Assembly: GCF_030811595.1 (NCBI RefSeq)
Contig: NZ_JAUSRB010000002.1
Span: forward strand, 7,936,001 to 8,000,000
Length of the DNA: 64,000 bases
Reading direction: 5' to 3'
Source: Streptosporangium brasiliense
GTDB taxonomy: Bacteria > Actinomycetota > Actinomycetes > Streptosporangiales > Streptosporangiaceae
The notes under the pieces are model-generated. The model was not told the origin of the DNA, ran no database searches, and worked only from the letters and a program-made list of their open reading frames with translations. A program made the translations under genes and the position numbers. Shown in pieces: positions 1 to 8,036 of the stretch. Positions within the stretch are counted from its first letter, which is position 1; every line of letters begins with the position of its first letter.

Positions 1-334
1 CGGTCGCGGTCACCGCGAAGTCCGTCAGGCCGCATCCGGCGGCGAAGCGGGCCACCGCGCCGGCGTCCAGCTCGGCGATCGGCCGCCCGGTGAGGCTGTG
101 GCCGCCCCGGACGACCGTCGCCGTCCCCGAATCCGGCGGCCAGCCCACCAGGGGGCCGAGGCCCGGCGGGCACGGCCCGGCGACCCTGATCGCCGCGACC
201 CCGGCCCGCCGTACCGTGTCGAGGTCCACCGCGACCGACACCGCCCGGGCCGCGCCGACCGGCTCCGTCAGGGCACCGTCCCGGACGGCCGCCACCACCG
301 GCGCGTGCCCTCCGAGATCGACACCGAGGATCAT
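1..334 (-). CDS. Hydantoinase/oxoprolinase-like protein, N-terminal part (runs off window)
   Basis: Only the first ~111 residues are in the window; the gene continues past position 1. It begins MILGVDLGG, like the actin-fold N-terminus of the HyuA/oxoprolinase family. It later shows a VVRGGHSLTGRPIAELD segment that resembles the family's RGG-x-x-x-x-GREIAPLD stretch. The segment between these two is shorter than usual, and the GTNTD loop typical of the family reads GHAPV, so it may be a divergent or inactive homologue. Its ATG overlaps the stop of the upstream MFS gene (ATGA), so the two are translationally coupled and the transporter may supply its substrate. Family assignment is from motif recall on a fragment. 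Confidence 0.5.
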   Translation of the reverse strand, partial: MILGVDLGGHAPVVAAVRDGALTEPVGAARAVSVAVDLDTVRRAGVAAIRVAGPCPPGLGPLVGWPPDSGTATVVRGGHSLTGRPIAELDAGAVARFAAGCGLTDFAVTAT

Positions 335-1638
335 TCCAGGCCGCGTCCCTCGGTCTCCGGCAGCGGTACGGCCAGCAGCGCCGTCACCACCATGAACGCG
401 TTGATCACCAGCATGGTCGCGGTGAAGCCGGTGGCGTGGGCCAGCAGCACCCCCACCGCGGACGGGGCGACGGTGGTGGCCACCAGCTGGGAGGCCGTCG
501 CCCACGAGTAGCCGGTGCCGCGCAGCGCGGTCGGGTAGAACTCGCCGTTCCAGGTGTTCCACACGCCCCAGGCGCCCAGGCTGAAGAACGACAGGACGAA
601 GTTGCCCACGTAGAGGCCGGTCATCGTGGACGCGGTGGCGAAACCCAGCCCGCCGAGGGCCGCGGCCACCACGTAGACCAGGAAGACCTTCTTGCGGCCG
701 AAGCGTCCGGTGAGCAGCGACGCGCTGACGTAGCCGGGGATCATCATGAGCGCGCTGAGCGCCGCGAAGCCGAGGCTCGCGTCCATGCTCAGGCCCTTCT
801 GCTGCAGCAACGTGGGCAGCCAGGTCTGCAGGCCCCAGTAGCCCCAGTTGAAGGAGAAGTTGAGCAGCAGCATCACCACGGTGATCATGCGGAGCCTGCC
901 GCGCAGCAGGTCCAGCGGGTGGCCGGCGCGCTCGGTGGTGACCGTGAAGACCGCGTCGGCGTCGGGACTGCCCAGCGCGCGCAGCACCGCCCGCGCCTCG
1001 TCCTGGCGGCCCCTGGCGGCCAGCCAGTAGGGCGACTCGGGCATCCAGGCCCTGATCGCGAACGCCCACAGGCCCGCCACCGCGCTGGCGACGACGACCA
1101 CGTGCCATCCGAGGTCGCCCAGCCAGACCGAGGCGCCGATGGCGGCCAGCATGCCGATCGGCCAGCCGATCGACAGGTAGACCGCCGCCCGGCCCCGGCT
1201 CCTGGTGGGCAGCAGCTCCAGGAAGTAGGGGAAGGTGACGGTGTAGACACCCGCCAGGGCGAGCCCCGAGGCCACCCGCAGCGCGATCAGGGTCTCCACG
1301 TTCGGCGCGAACGCCGAGGCCAGCGCGATCACCCCGTAGGCGGCCAGGGACCAGAAGCAGGCGGGCCGGCGGCCGATCCGGTCGGCGACCGGCCCCCACA
1401 CCAGCGCGCCGGGGATCATGCCGAACGCGACGGCCGACAGCACCAGTCCGATCCCGGCCTCGTTGACGCCGAAGGCCGTGCCGAGGTCTCCGGACACGTA
1501 GATGAGGGCGAGCTGTTCCCAGGACTCGATGACGAACGCGACGAACAGCGCCAGCGCGATCAGGATGTGTCTGCGGGTGAACGGCATCCGGTCGAAGGCG
1601 GCGCCGATGGGCAGCGTCCGGGTTTCGGTGGCGGTCAT
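331..1638 (-). CDS. MFS transporter (sugar/aromatic-acid porter type)
   Basis: A 435-residue major facilitator protein in the cytoplasmic membrane with about 12 hydrophobic segments. The A-motif between TM2 and TM3 reads GPVADRIGRRP, and the second half has the matching TGRFGRKK loop. PESPYWL after TM6 is a signature of the sugar-porter/SV2-like and aromatic-acid (AAHS) branches. The start is the ATG at 1638 because GAGGAG lies 5 bases before it; the reading frame is open further upstream but has no ribosome site there. It is first in an operon with the hydantoinase-like gene (4-base overlap), suggesting uptake of a cyclic amide or related nitrogen compound. The substrate is inferred from context only. 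Confidence 0.8.
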   Translation of the reverse strand: MTATETRTLPIGAAFDRMPFTRRHILIALALFVAFVIESWEQLALIYVSGDLGTAFGVNEAGIGLVLSAVAFGMIPGALVWGPVADRIGRRPACFWSLAAYGVIALASAFAPNVETLIALRVASGLALAGVYTVTFPYFLELLPTRSRGRAAVYLSIGWPIGMLAAIGASVWLGDLGWHVVVVASAVAGLWAFAIRAWMPESPYWLAARGRQDEARAVLRALGSPDADAVFTVTTERAGHPLDLLRGRLRMITVVMLLLNFSFNWGYWGLQTWLPTLLQQKGLSMDASLGFAALSALMMIPGYVSASLLTGRFGRKKVFLVYVVAAALGGLGFATASTMTGLYVGNFVLSFFSLGAWGVWNTWNGEFYPTALRGTGYSWATASQLVATTVAPSAVGVLLAHATGFTATMLVINAFMVVTALLAVPLPETEGRGLE

Positions 1639-1772
1639 GGGGCTCCTCGGGAGGGGGGCGCGAAGTCTTGCCGCACCATAGGTCCAGCCCCCTCCGGAAG
1701 AACTGTGCACTCCGCCCGCCGGACCCGGCACCAGGCGTGCAGCAGGCCCTGCCGCTTCAGGATATCCGCAGG

Positions 1773-2141
1773 TCAGATCGTGTTCTCATGGATGTGCACG
1801 ATGAGCCACTCCCCCTCGACGAGCCGCAGCACCGCGGTGGTCCGCACGATCTCCGGCTCGCCCTCGGCGAAGTCCACACGGAGCAGGTAGCGGGCCAGGG
1901 CCGTCTCCCCCCAGACGTCGACGACCTCGTCGTGGGCGCGCACCCCGGTCTCCTGCGGGCCGTCGGCGGGCCGGGCGTCCCGGACCTTGTCCAGCTGCGC
2001 CAGGCTGGTGATCAGCGCGGGGTCCGCCGAGTCCCAGATCGTCGCCTCCGGGTGCAGCAGCCGGTCGATCCCGGCCCGGTCACCACGCCCGTAGGCGTCG
2101 TACATCGCGGTGATGACCGCCCAGGCGGCTTCGCGTGCCAC
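1773..2141 (-). CDS. NTF2-like / SnoaL-like protein
   Basis: A 122-residue protein with the cone-shaped NTF2-like fold pattern: an N-terminal helix (VITAMYDAYGRGD), HPEATIWDS at the pocket, and the C-terminal strand pair ending in GEWLIVHIHENTI. Family members include ketosteroid isomerase-like enzymes, polyketide cyclases and DUF4440 proteins, and no specific reaction can be read from the sequence. GTG codons at 2147 and 2141 are both possible. I chose 2141 because AAGGGAG then sits 8 bases upstream instead of 2. The gene stands alone on the minus strand, 130 bases from the MFS gene. Confidence 0.7.
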   Translation of the reverse strand: MAREAAWAVITAMYDAYGRGDRAGIDRLLHPEATIWDSADPALITSLAQLDKVRDARPADGPQETGVRAHDEVVDVWGETALARYLLRVDFAEGEPEIVRTTAVLRLVEGEWLIVHIHENTI

Positions 2142-2338
2142 TTTCACGTCTCCCTTGCAGAGTGGTTGTCTTCATACGGTATGGGGATACCGGAGCACCC
2201 CCTGCCCTTTACAAAGTAGATCCATCGTAGGAGGTCCGGCACCCGGGCGGCTCCACGCGACGCCCGCCGACGCCCGCCGATGCCTGCCGGCGCAGACAGC
2301 TCGCCAACACCCTCCGCCGTTCCCGCACCCCGAACGGC

Positions 2339-2818
2339 TCAGGACTCACCCGTCTGGACCGTGCCGGCGACCGTGCGGGGGGCGGGGCGCCTGGTGTCTA
2401 CGTTGCCGGTCAAGGTCTTGAGGACGCCGGGTAGTTCCGCCACCGTTTCGGCGGGCAGGCCGGTCACGGTCTCCTCCGCCAGGGCGCACCACAGCTGCTT
2501 GACCTGGTCGGCGAGCGCCTTGCCGCTGTCGGTGAGTTCGACGACGCTGGCGCGCTTGTCGGAGGGGGCGGGTCCGCGGCGGATGTGGCCGGCGGCTTCG
2601 AGCTTGCGCGTCATGAGCGTGACGCTGGGCGGCTCGCAGCCGAGCGCCTCGCTGAGCTGGGCCTGGATCATCGGGCCGGTCCGGGCGAGTTCGAGCAGGA
2701 GCGCCTCCTGCCCGGGGTGCAGGCCGAGCGGGGCCAGCAGCGTGGCGGCCCTGGCCCGGTGGCGCAGGCTCAGCAGGCGGATGGCCTGGTTGAGGGCGTC
2801 GGCTTGCTCGAAGTCCAT
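2339..2818 (-). CDS. MarR-family transcriptional regulator
   Basis: A 159-residue winged-helix repressor of the MarR type. It has the dimerisation helix at the N-terminus (FEQADALNQAIRLLSLRHR), a helix-turn-helix around IQAQLSEALGCEPPSVTLMTRKLE, and the wing and following strand DKRASVVELTDSGKAL. The ATG at 2818 has AAGGAG 6 bases upstream. It is transcribed away from the wrbA-like gene, and the shared promoter region carries a perfect inverted repeat, so it most likely represses the wrbA-MFS pair and itself. Such regulators usually respond to phenolics, quinones or oxidants; the ligand is unknown. Confidence 0.85.
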   Translation of the reverse strand: MDFEQADALNQAIRLLSLRHRARAATLLAPLGLHPGQEALLLELARTGPMIQAQLSEALGCEPPSVTLMTRKLEAAGHIRRGPAPSDKRASVVELTDSGKALADQVKQLWCALAEETVTGLPAETVAELPGVLKTLTGNVDTRRPAPRTVAGTVQTGES

Positions 2819-2827
2819 GGGCTCTCC

Positions 2828-2874
2828 TTGACCAGATTAGTTATGTGCGTAATATTTATCCGCGTAACTAATCT
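2828..2874. promoter_or_regulatory. Divergent marR/wrbA promoter with MarR-type operator
   Basis: A perfect 10-base inverted repeat, AGATTAGTTA at 2834-2843 and TAACTAATCT at 2865-2874, frames an AT-rich centre. On the plus strand TTGACC (2828-2833) and TAATAT (2850-2855) are 16 bases apart and make a good promoter for the wrbA-like gene. One repeat arm lies between its -35 and -10 elements, the other just downstream, which is the expected placement for repression. The motif TTATGTGCGT (2841-2850) recurs almost unchanged in the next marR promoter at 5476-5485. Confidence 0.7.
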
Positions 2875-2897
2875 TACATGACATCGAGGGAGCCGAT

Positions 2898-3569
2898 ATG
2901 ACCGCGAAGGTCGCCGTCATCTACTACAGCGCGACAGGCAGTGTGCACGCACTCGCGCAGGCCGTCGCCGAGGGCGCCGCCTCGGCCGGGGCCGAGGTGC
3001 GGCTGCGGCGGGTCGCCGAACTGGCGTCCGACAGCGCGATCGCCCAGAACCCGCAGTGGCGGCGGCACGTCGACGCCACCACGTCGATCACTCAGGCCTC
3101 GGTCGAGGACCTGGCGTGGGCCGACGCGTTCGCGTTCGGGACGCCGACGCGGTTCGGCGCGCCGGCCGCGCAGCTCAAGCAGTTCATCGACCAGGCCGGC
3201 GGGCTGTGGCAGGAAGGGGGACTGGCCGACAAGCCGGTGACGGCATTCACCTCGGCGTTCAACCGGCACGGCGGCAGCGAGGCCACGATCTTGTCGCTGG
3301 GCAATGTCTTCTACCACTGGGGGGCACTGATCGTCCCGCCCGGATTCACCGATCCGGCTGTGTACGCCGCCGGCGGCAACCCCTACGGCACGTCGTTCGT
3401 GACCGGCCCGACCGGAGACGGCCCGGACGCCGCGGCACTGGAGGCGGCCAGGTACCAGGGACGGCGGCTGGCCCGGATCACGATCCGGCTGCTGGGGGAC
3501 GGCCGCGCCGCCGCGGACGACGGGAACCCCCGCGAAGCCATGGCCGGGACAACCTCCCGCACCGCGTGA
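2898..3569 (+). CDS. NAD(P)H:quinone oxidoreductase, WrbA/flavodoxin-like
   Basis: A 223-residue flavodoxin-like protein. The FMN phosphate-binding loop is YYSATGSVHALAQAV near the N-terminus, followed by the WrbA-type GTPTRFGAPAAQLKQFID (residues ~75-95) and FNRHGGSEATILSL. WrbA enzymes reduce quinones by two electrons in the cytosol and so avoid semiquinone radicals. The ATG at 2898 follows GAGGGAG. It is the first gene after the MarR operator and lies 25 bases before a DHA2 efflux pump, consistent with a quinone or toxic-phenolic response operon. The C-terminal ~25 residues after the fold are an unconserved tail. Confidence 0.85.
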   Translation: MTAKVAVIYYSATGSVHALAQAVAEGAASAGAEVRLRRVAELASDSAIAQNPQWRRHVDATTSITQASVEDLAWADAFAFGTPTRFGAPAAQLKQFIDQAGGLWQEGGLADKPVTAFTSAFNRHGGSEATILSLGNVFYHWGALIVPPGFTDPAVYAAGGNPYGTSFVTGPTGDGPDAAALEAARYQGRRLARITIRLLGDGRAAADDGNPREAMAGTTSRTA

Positions 3570-3594
3570 GCGGCGGATCGACAAGGAGGAAGTC

Positions 3595-5022
3595 ATGACA
3601 AGCACCAGCACCGCACCCCAGCGGGCCAGGCCGCACGCCGGCCCCGCCTGGCTGGTCCTGTCGCTGGCGTGTGCCTGCCAGTTCATGGTGATCCTGGACG
3701 CGTCCATCGTCAACGTCGCCCTGCCCTCGGTCCGCGAGGACCTCGGCTTCACACCGACCGGCCTGGCCTGGGTGGTGAACGGCTACCTGCTCGCCTTCGC
3801 CGGCTTCATGCTGCTGGGCGGCCGCGCCACCGACCTGGCCGGCCCGCGCCGGATGCTGGCCGCCGGGCTGCTGTTGTTCTCCGCCTCGAGTCTGGTCGGC
3901 GGCCTGGCGACCACTCCGGAGGTCCTGGTGGCGGCCCGCGTCGCGCAGGGCGTCGGAGCGGCCATGATGGCCCCGGCGACGCTGGCCGTGATCAACACCT
4001 TCTTCACCGAGCCGGGCGCGCGCGCCAGGGCGTTCGGCGCGTGGTCCGCCTCGGGCGGTGTGGGCGGGATGGCCGGCGCGGTCGCGGGCGGTGCCCTCAC
4101 AACCGGCCTGTCGTGGCGGTGGGTCTTCCTCATCAACGTGCCGATCGGCGCGGTGCTGATCGTGGTGGCCGTGATGTCGCTGGCCGGCGCGCGGACCGGC
4201 CGGCGGGGATCGCTCGACCTCACCGGCGCGGTCACGGGGACGGCGGGGCTGGCCGCGCTGATCTACGGGGTCATGCAGAGCGCCGATCACGGCTGGTCGT
4301 CCGGGCTGGTCGTCGGGCCAGTGGTGGCGGGCCTGCTCCTGCTCACCGTCTTCACCGTGGTGGAGGCGCGTTTCGCCGCCCAGCCGATGATGCCCCTGCG
4401 GCTGTTCCGGATCCGTGGGGTGGCCGTCGGCAACGGCATGCTGCTGCTGTTCGGCGCGATCACCATCGCGATGTGGTACTTCACCTCGCTCTTCCTGCAG
4501 AACGTGCTCGGCTTCAGCGCGCTTCAGGCCGGGCTCGGGCAGACACCCGCGGCAGTGATGTTCATGGTGGTCGCGCGATGGGCCGCCGCCCTGCTGCCGC
4601 GGACCGGCGTGCGGCCCCTGGTGCTGGCCGGCAGCGCCTGTTTCCTGGCCGGTTTCGGCTGGCTCTCCCTGGCCCACGCCGACAGCGGCTACGTCACCAG
4701 CGTGCTCGGTCCTACGCTGCTCGTCGCGGTCGGCATCGGCCTGACCTTCCCCACCCTCATGGCCGCGGCGACCGCCGACGTTCCCGAGGGCGACGCGGGG
4801 ATCATCGGCGGCCTGGCCAACACCGCCGGCCAGGTGGGCGGGTCGATCGGCCTGGCGGTGCTCGCGACGGCCGCCGGCGCCAGAGCCGCGTCGGAGGCCG
4901 GCGGGAGTTCCCCGGCCGACGCCCTCGCCGCCGGCTACGGCCTGGTCTTCCTCATGGCGGCCGGGCTCGGCCTGGCCATCGCGGCGGTCAGCCTGCTGCT
5001 GCCGCGGCACCGGCGCGGCTAA
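3595..5022 (+). CDS. DHA2-family multidrug MFS transporter (EmrB/QacA type)
   Basis: A 475-residue membrane protein with ~14 hydrophobic segments. It carries the DHA2 signature in TM1 (FMVILDASIVNVALPSV), the A-motif GGRATDLAGPRRML and the C-motif region GGVGGMAGAVAGG. The family exports drugs, dyes and toxic metabolites in exchange for protons. AAGGAGG lies a few bases before the ATG. It is co-transcribed with the WrbA-like gene under the MarR operator. Its TAA stop overlaps the stop of the convergent second marR gene by 3 bases of shared sequence (5019-5022). Confidence 0.88.
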   Translation: MTSTSTAPQRARPHAGPAWLVLSLACACQFMVILDASIVNVALPSVREDLGFTPTGLAWVVNGYLLAFAGFMLLGGRATDLAGPRRMLAAGLLLFSASSLVGGLATTPEVLVAARVAQGVGAAMMAPATLAVINTFFTEPGARARAFGAWSASGGVGGMAGAVAGGALTTGLSWRWVFLINVPIGAVLIVVAVMSLAGARTGRRGSLDLTGAVTGTAGLAALIYGVMQSADHGWSSGLVVGPVVAGLLLLTVFTVVEARFAAQPMMPLRLFRIRGVAVGNGMLLLFGAITIAMWYFTSLFLQNVLGFSALQAGLGQTPAAVMFMVVARWAAALLPRTGVRPLVLAGSACFLAGFGWLSLAHADSGYVTSVLGPTLLVAVGIGLTFPTLMAAATADVPEGDAGIIGGLANTAGQVGGSIGLAVLATAAGARAASEAGGSSPADALAAGYGLVFLMAAGLGLAIAAVSLLLPRHRRG

Positions 5023-5468
5023 CGCGGATCGGTCCCGCTGACGATCTCCTCGCGGGTGAGCCGCGACAGCGTCCGTACGGCGCGCAGGAAGCTCTCGCGC
5101 TCACCCTCGGGCAGCCGGGCGAGCAGGCGGTCCTCGTTGGCCTGGATGCCGGCCCGTACCGATCGGCAGACCTCGCCGCCCCGAGCGGTGATCGCGAGGA
5201 CGCGTGCCCGCCGGTCCCGGGGGTCGGGATCGCGGGTGATGAGCCCCGCCTCCTGCAGCCTGTCGAGGGTGCTGATGATACGGGTCTTGTCGGCGCCGAT
5301 CGCCTCCGCCAGAGCGGCCTGGGTGCGCACGGCGTTGTCCTCAAGGGCGGCGAGCACCGCGTACGCCCACATGGAGATCCCGTGCGCGGCCAGCACGGGC
5401 TGCTCGGCGGCGATGAGCGACTGCACCAGGGGGTGGAGCATCGCGGCGAGGTCGCGACGGTCTGTCAT
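5019..5468 (-). CDS. MarR-family transcriptional regulator, probably leaderless
   Basis: A 149-residue MarR repressor: winged helix around TQAALAEAIGADKTRIISTLDRLQEAGLITR and wing DPRDRRARVLAITARGGEV. On its own strand TTGGCT (5503-5498) and TATAAT (5480-5475) are 17 bases apart, and the ATG at 5468 starts just 7 bases after the -10 element with no Shine-Dalgarno sequence. The mRNA is therefore probably leaderless. It is divergent from the ridA-like gene and convergent with the DHA2 pump. The shared TTATRTGCGT motif suggests that it and the first MarR bind related sites. Confidence 0.85.
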   Translation of the reverse strand: MTDRRDLAAMLHPLVQSLIAAEQPVLAAHGISMWAYAVLAALEDNAVRTQAALAEAIGADKTRIISTLDRLQEAGLITRDPDPRDRRARVLAITARGGEVCRSVRAGIQANEDRLLARLPEGERESFLRAVRTLSRLTREEIVSGTDPR

Positions 5469-5513
5469 GGAGTAATTATATGCGTTGACAGATTATAAGC
5501 CAATGTAGATCAT
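5469..5513. promoter_or_regulatory. Divergent marR/ridA promoter region with MarR-like half sites
   Basis: Minus strand: TTGGCT and TATAAT with 17-base spacing for marR. Plus strand: TTGACA (5485-5490) with a weak TAGATC (5506-5511) for the RidA gene. TTATATGCGT at 5476-5485 covers the marR -10 and abuts the plus -35. CATATGCGCA at 5511-5520 is a second similar sequence at the RidA start. TTATATGCGT differs at one base from TTATGTGCGT in the 2828-2874 operator. Confidence 0.65.
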
Positions 5514-5933
5514 ATGCGCATGCCTACTAATTCTGGCGTCCGCCTGATCCGCGAAAGCCGCCTCACACAGGCGGTCGACTACGCCTACGCCGCCGTCGCG
5601 GACGCGCCCGTGCGCTCCATCTGGGTGGCCGGTGCGTGCCCCCTCGACCTCGACGGCAACACCGTCGCCGTCGGCGACTACGCCGGCCAGACCCACCAGG
5701 TGATGCGCAACCTCGTGACCGCCCTGGAGGACGCCGGCGCGTCACTGACCGACGTCGCCAAGACCACCGTGTACGTGGCCTCCTCCCGCCAGGCCGACCT
5801 GGTCGCCGCCTGGGAGGTCTACCGCGAGTACATGGGCGGGCACGACGTGCCCAGCACGCTGCTCGGCGTCGCCGCCCTCGGCTACAAGGACCAACTGGTC
5901 GAGGTCGAGGCCACGGCGGTGATTCCCGGCTGA
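5514..5933 (+). CDS. RidA/YjgF-family protein
   Basis: A 139-residue RidA-type protein (canonical length ~125-135). It has WVAGACPLDLDGNTVAVGDYAGQTHQVMRNLVTALEDAGASLTDVAKTTVYV split over the fold core, and the C-terminal DQLVEVEATAVIPG in place of the usual RxxVEIEAVA. The classical deaminase arginine (as in PxRxxV) appears to be lost (GYKDQLVEVEA), so it may be a YjgF relative without the enamine/imine deaminase activity. ATGs at 5514 and 5520 are both in frame. It probably belongs to the MarR-controlled stress cluster by position. Confidence 0.8.
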   Translation: MRMPTNSGVRLIRESRLTQAVDYAYAAVADAPVRSIWVAGACPLDLDGNTVAVGDYAGQTHQVMRNLVTALEDAGASLTDVAKTTVYVASSRQADLVAAWEVYREYMGGHDVPSTLLGVAALGYKDQLVEVEATAVIPG

Positions 5934-5936
5934 TGG

Positions 5937-6248
5937 ATGCCTGACCGGATCCTGCGGGCCTCCGGCACCGACGCCGTCAACGACCCGCTGTCGCAGCGCC
6001 GCGCCCAGGCGGTACAGAGCGCCCTGGCGGCATTGCTGACACGTGGGGGCGTGCGATTCCAGGCTCGCGGGTACGGCTCCCGCCGCCCCCTGTACGGCAA
6101 CGACACCGACGAGGGCAAGCGCCGCAACCGCCCGGTGAACGTCACCTTCACCAAGCCCCGACCCAAGTCCGAGCAGGCGGACCCGGCCGAGGACCTCGCG
6201 CGGACGCTCGCGCCGGAGGCGGGCGAGCTCGAGGTGCCGGTCCGGTGA
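5937..6248 (+). pseudogene. Remnant of an OmpA-type peptidoglycan-binding domain
   Basis: The 103-codon frame reads ASGTDAVNDPLSQRRAQAV, then ARGYGSRRPLYGNDT and EGKRRNRPVNVTF. These are the second half of the OmpA C-terminal domain (family pattern: GHTD..G....N..LS..RA..V, then G.G...P......G...NRRV.I). The first half of the domain, the signal peptide and a ribosome-binding site are missing, and it begins 3 bases after the ridA stop. OmpA-like proteins sit at the cell wall; this piece is unlikely to be functional. An alternative is a very short cytosolic protein of unknown role. Confidence 0.6.
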
Positions 6249-6381
6249 CGAGCGGTCATCCGGCACCGGGCGGCCAGCAGGGGCCACATATAGCAACAAA
6301 AGCGCCCACAACTCCATTGACTCGTGTGGTATTCAGGCGCACCATCCTGATGGATCTCGATGGCTTGTGTTTGATTCTGGA

Positions 6382-6393
6382 TCATCCGGATGA
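6382..6393. promoter_or_regulatory. 12-base perfect palindrome upstream of the alpha-galactosidase
   Basis: TCATCCGGATGA lies 20 bases before the GH27 start codon. A second near-palindrome, CCATCCTGATGG, lies at about 6342-6353. A TTGACT at about 6317 could be a -35, but no good -10 follows. Probable operator for a sugar-responsive regulator encoded elsewhere; inference only. Confidence 0.4.
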
Positions 6394-6412
6394 CCCACCC
6401 GCGAGGAGTCAG

Positions 6413-7990
6413 ATGCGTAGGATCCTGCGATGGACGCTGGCGGCGGTGCTGGCCTCCGGCTCTCTGATCGCGGTCGACGGTGCGACGTCGCCCGCCACGG
6501 CGCTGGACAACGGGCTGGCCCGTACGCCCCCGATGGGATGGAACGACTGGAACAGCTTCGGCTGCGACGTCGGCGAGTCGCTCATCCGGCAGACCGCGGA
6601 CACCATGGTCTCCAGCGGCATGGCGGCCGCGGGCTACAAGTACGTCAACATCGACGACTGCTGGTCGACCCGGTCCCGCAACGCCGACGGCGACCTGGTG
6701 GCGGACCCGGCGAAGTTCCCCAGCGGCATCAAGGCCCTGGCCGACTACGTCCACTCCAAGGGGTTGAAGCTCGGCATCTACTCCTCGGCCGGCCTCACGA
6801 CCTGCGCGGGGTATCCGGCCAGCCTCGGCAACGAGCAGCGGGACGCGGCGCTGTGGGCGTCGTGGGGGATCGACTACCTGAAGTACGACAACTGCGGCGA
6901 CCACCAGGGCAAGAACGGGCAGCAGCGGTACACCGCCATGCGTGACGCGCTGGCGGCCACCGGGCGCCCGATCGTGTACAGCCTGTGCAACTGGGGGGAG
7001 GAGAGCGTCTGGACCTGGGGGATGTCGACGGGCAACCTCTGGCGCACGACGGGCGACATCCAGGCGGACTGGGGCTCCGTCACGAGCATCCTGGACCAGC
7101 AGGTCGGGCTCGAGGCGTACTCGGGACCGGGCGGCTGGAACGACCCCGACATGCTGGAGGTCGGTGTCGGCTCGATGACGGCGACCGAGTCGCGGGCCCA
7201 CTTCAGCCTCTGGGCGCTGCTGAACGCGCCGCTCATCGCGGGCAACGACATCCGCTCGATGAGCGCCGAGACCCGCACGATCCTCACCAACACCGAGGTC
7301 ATCGCCGTCAACCAGGACTGGGGCGGCAAGCAGGGCCACAAGATCAGCGACAACGGCGGCCTCGAGGTGTGGCGCAAGCCGATGTCGGACGACTCGGTCG
7401 CGGTCGTGCTGCTCAACCGGGGCAACTCCACGGCGACGGTGTCCACCACCGCCGCCGCCATCGGGCTCGGCTCCGCCTCCTCCTACTCCGTGCGCGACCT
7501 GTGGGCGCACACGACCGGCTCCTCGCCGGGGACGATCAGCGCGTCGGTGCCCGCCCACGGGGCCCAGATGTACGTCGTGACCGGAGGGGGCATCACCGAG
7601 CCGACCACGAGCGCGCTCAAGAGTCTGAGCTCGGCCCGGTGCCTGGACGTGACGGGTGCCTCGCAGACCAACGGCACGCGGACGGAGATCTGGGACTGCA
7701 ACGGCCAGGCCAATCAGAAGTGGACGCTGACCGGCGCGGGCGAGCTGCGGGTGTACGGGAACAAGTGCCTGGATGTGTACGACCAGGGCACGGCCGACGG
7801 CACTAATGTGATCATCTGGGACTGCAACGGACAGAACAACCAGAAGTGGAGTTTGAACAGCGACGGCTCCATCACCGCGGTGGGTGCCGGCAAGTGCCTG
7901 GACGTGTACGCCAACGGCACCGCCAACGGCACCAAGGTCATCATCTGGACCTGCCACGGCCAGGCCAACCAGCGCTGGACCCGCGTCTGA
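6413..7990 (+). CDS. Secreted GH27 alpha-galactosidase with C-terminal ricin-B lectin domain
   Basis: A 525-residue exported enzyme. A signal peptide (MRRILRWTLAAVLASGSLI, cut after ATA) is followed by the GH27 (beta/alpha)8 barrel: PPMGWNDWNSFGC, NIDDCW, the nucleophile motif YLKYDNC (Asp ~159) and GGWNDPDMLE with the acid/base Asp near 244-246. A small beta domain follows. From about residue 400 there is a ricin-type beta-trefoil with three repeats ending NQKWTLT, NQKWSLN and NQRWTRV (QxW boxes). The family removes terminal alpha-galactose (or beta-arabinopyranose in close relatives) from plant oligosaccharides. The ATG at 6413 follows GAGGAG and starts the signal peptide; the frame is open upstream without one. 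It has no operon partner and is followed by a strong hairpin. Confidence 0.92.
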   Translation: MRRILRWTLAAVLASGSLIAVDGATSPATALDNGLARTPPMGWNDWNSFGCDVGESLIRQTADTMVSSGMAAAGYKYVNIDDCWSTRSRNADGDLVADPAKFPSGIKALADYVHSKGLKLGIYSSAGLTTCAGYPASLGNEQRDAALWASWGIDYLKYDNCGDHQGKNGQQRYTAMRDALAATGRPIVYSLCNWGEESVWTWGMSTGNLWRTTGDIQADWGSVTSILDQQVGLEAYSGPGGWNDPDMLEVGVGSMTATESRAHFSLWALLNAPLIAGNDIRSMSAETRTILTNTEVIAVNQDWGGKQGHKISDNGGLEVWRKPMSDDSVAVVLLNRGNSTATVSTTAAAIGLGSASSYSVRDLWAHTTGSSPGTISASVPAHGAQMYVVTGGGITEPTTSALKSLSSARCLDVTGASQTNGTRTEIWDCNGQANQKWTLTGAGELRVYGNKCLDVYDQGTADGTNVIIWDCNGQNNQKWSLNSDGSITAVGAGKCLDVYANGTANGTKVIIWTCHGQANQRWTRV

Positions 7991-8005
7991 CCCACCGTGT
8001 CCACC

Positions 8006-8036
8006 GTCGCCGGGGCGCCCGCGGTGCCCCGGCGAC
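8006..8036. terminator. Hairpin after the GH27 gene
   Basis: A perfect 11-base stem, GTCGCCGGGGC (8006-8016) and GCCCCGGCGAC (8026-8036), with a 9-base loop, 16 bases after the stop codon. It has no U-tract, as is common in actinomycetes. It can also serve the convergent gene at 8211. Confidence 0.75.

Noticed and set aside
436..1890. 484-codon plus-strand frame over the first MFS gene
   Set aside because: Antisense to a protein with clear MFS motifs; His/Gln/Arg-rich composition typical of shadows.
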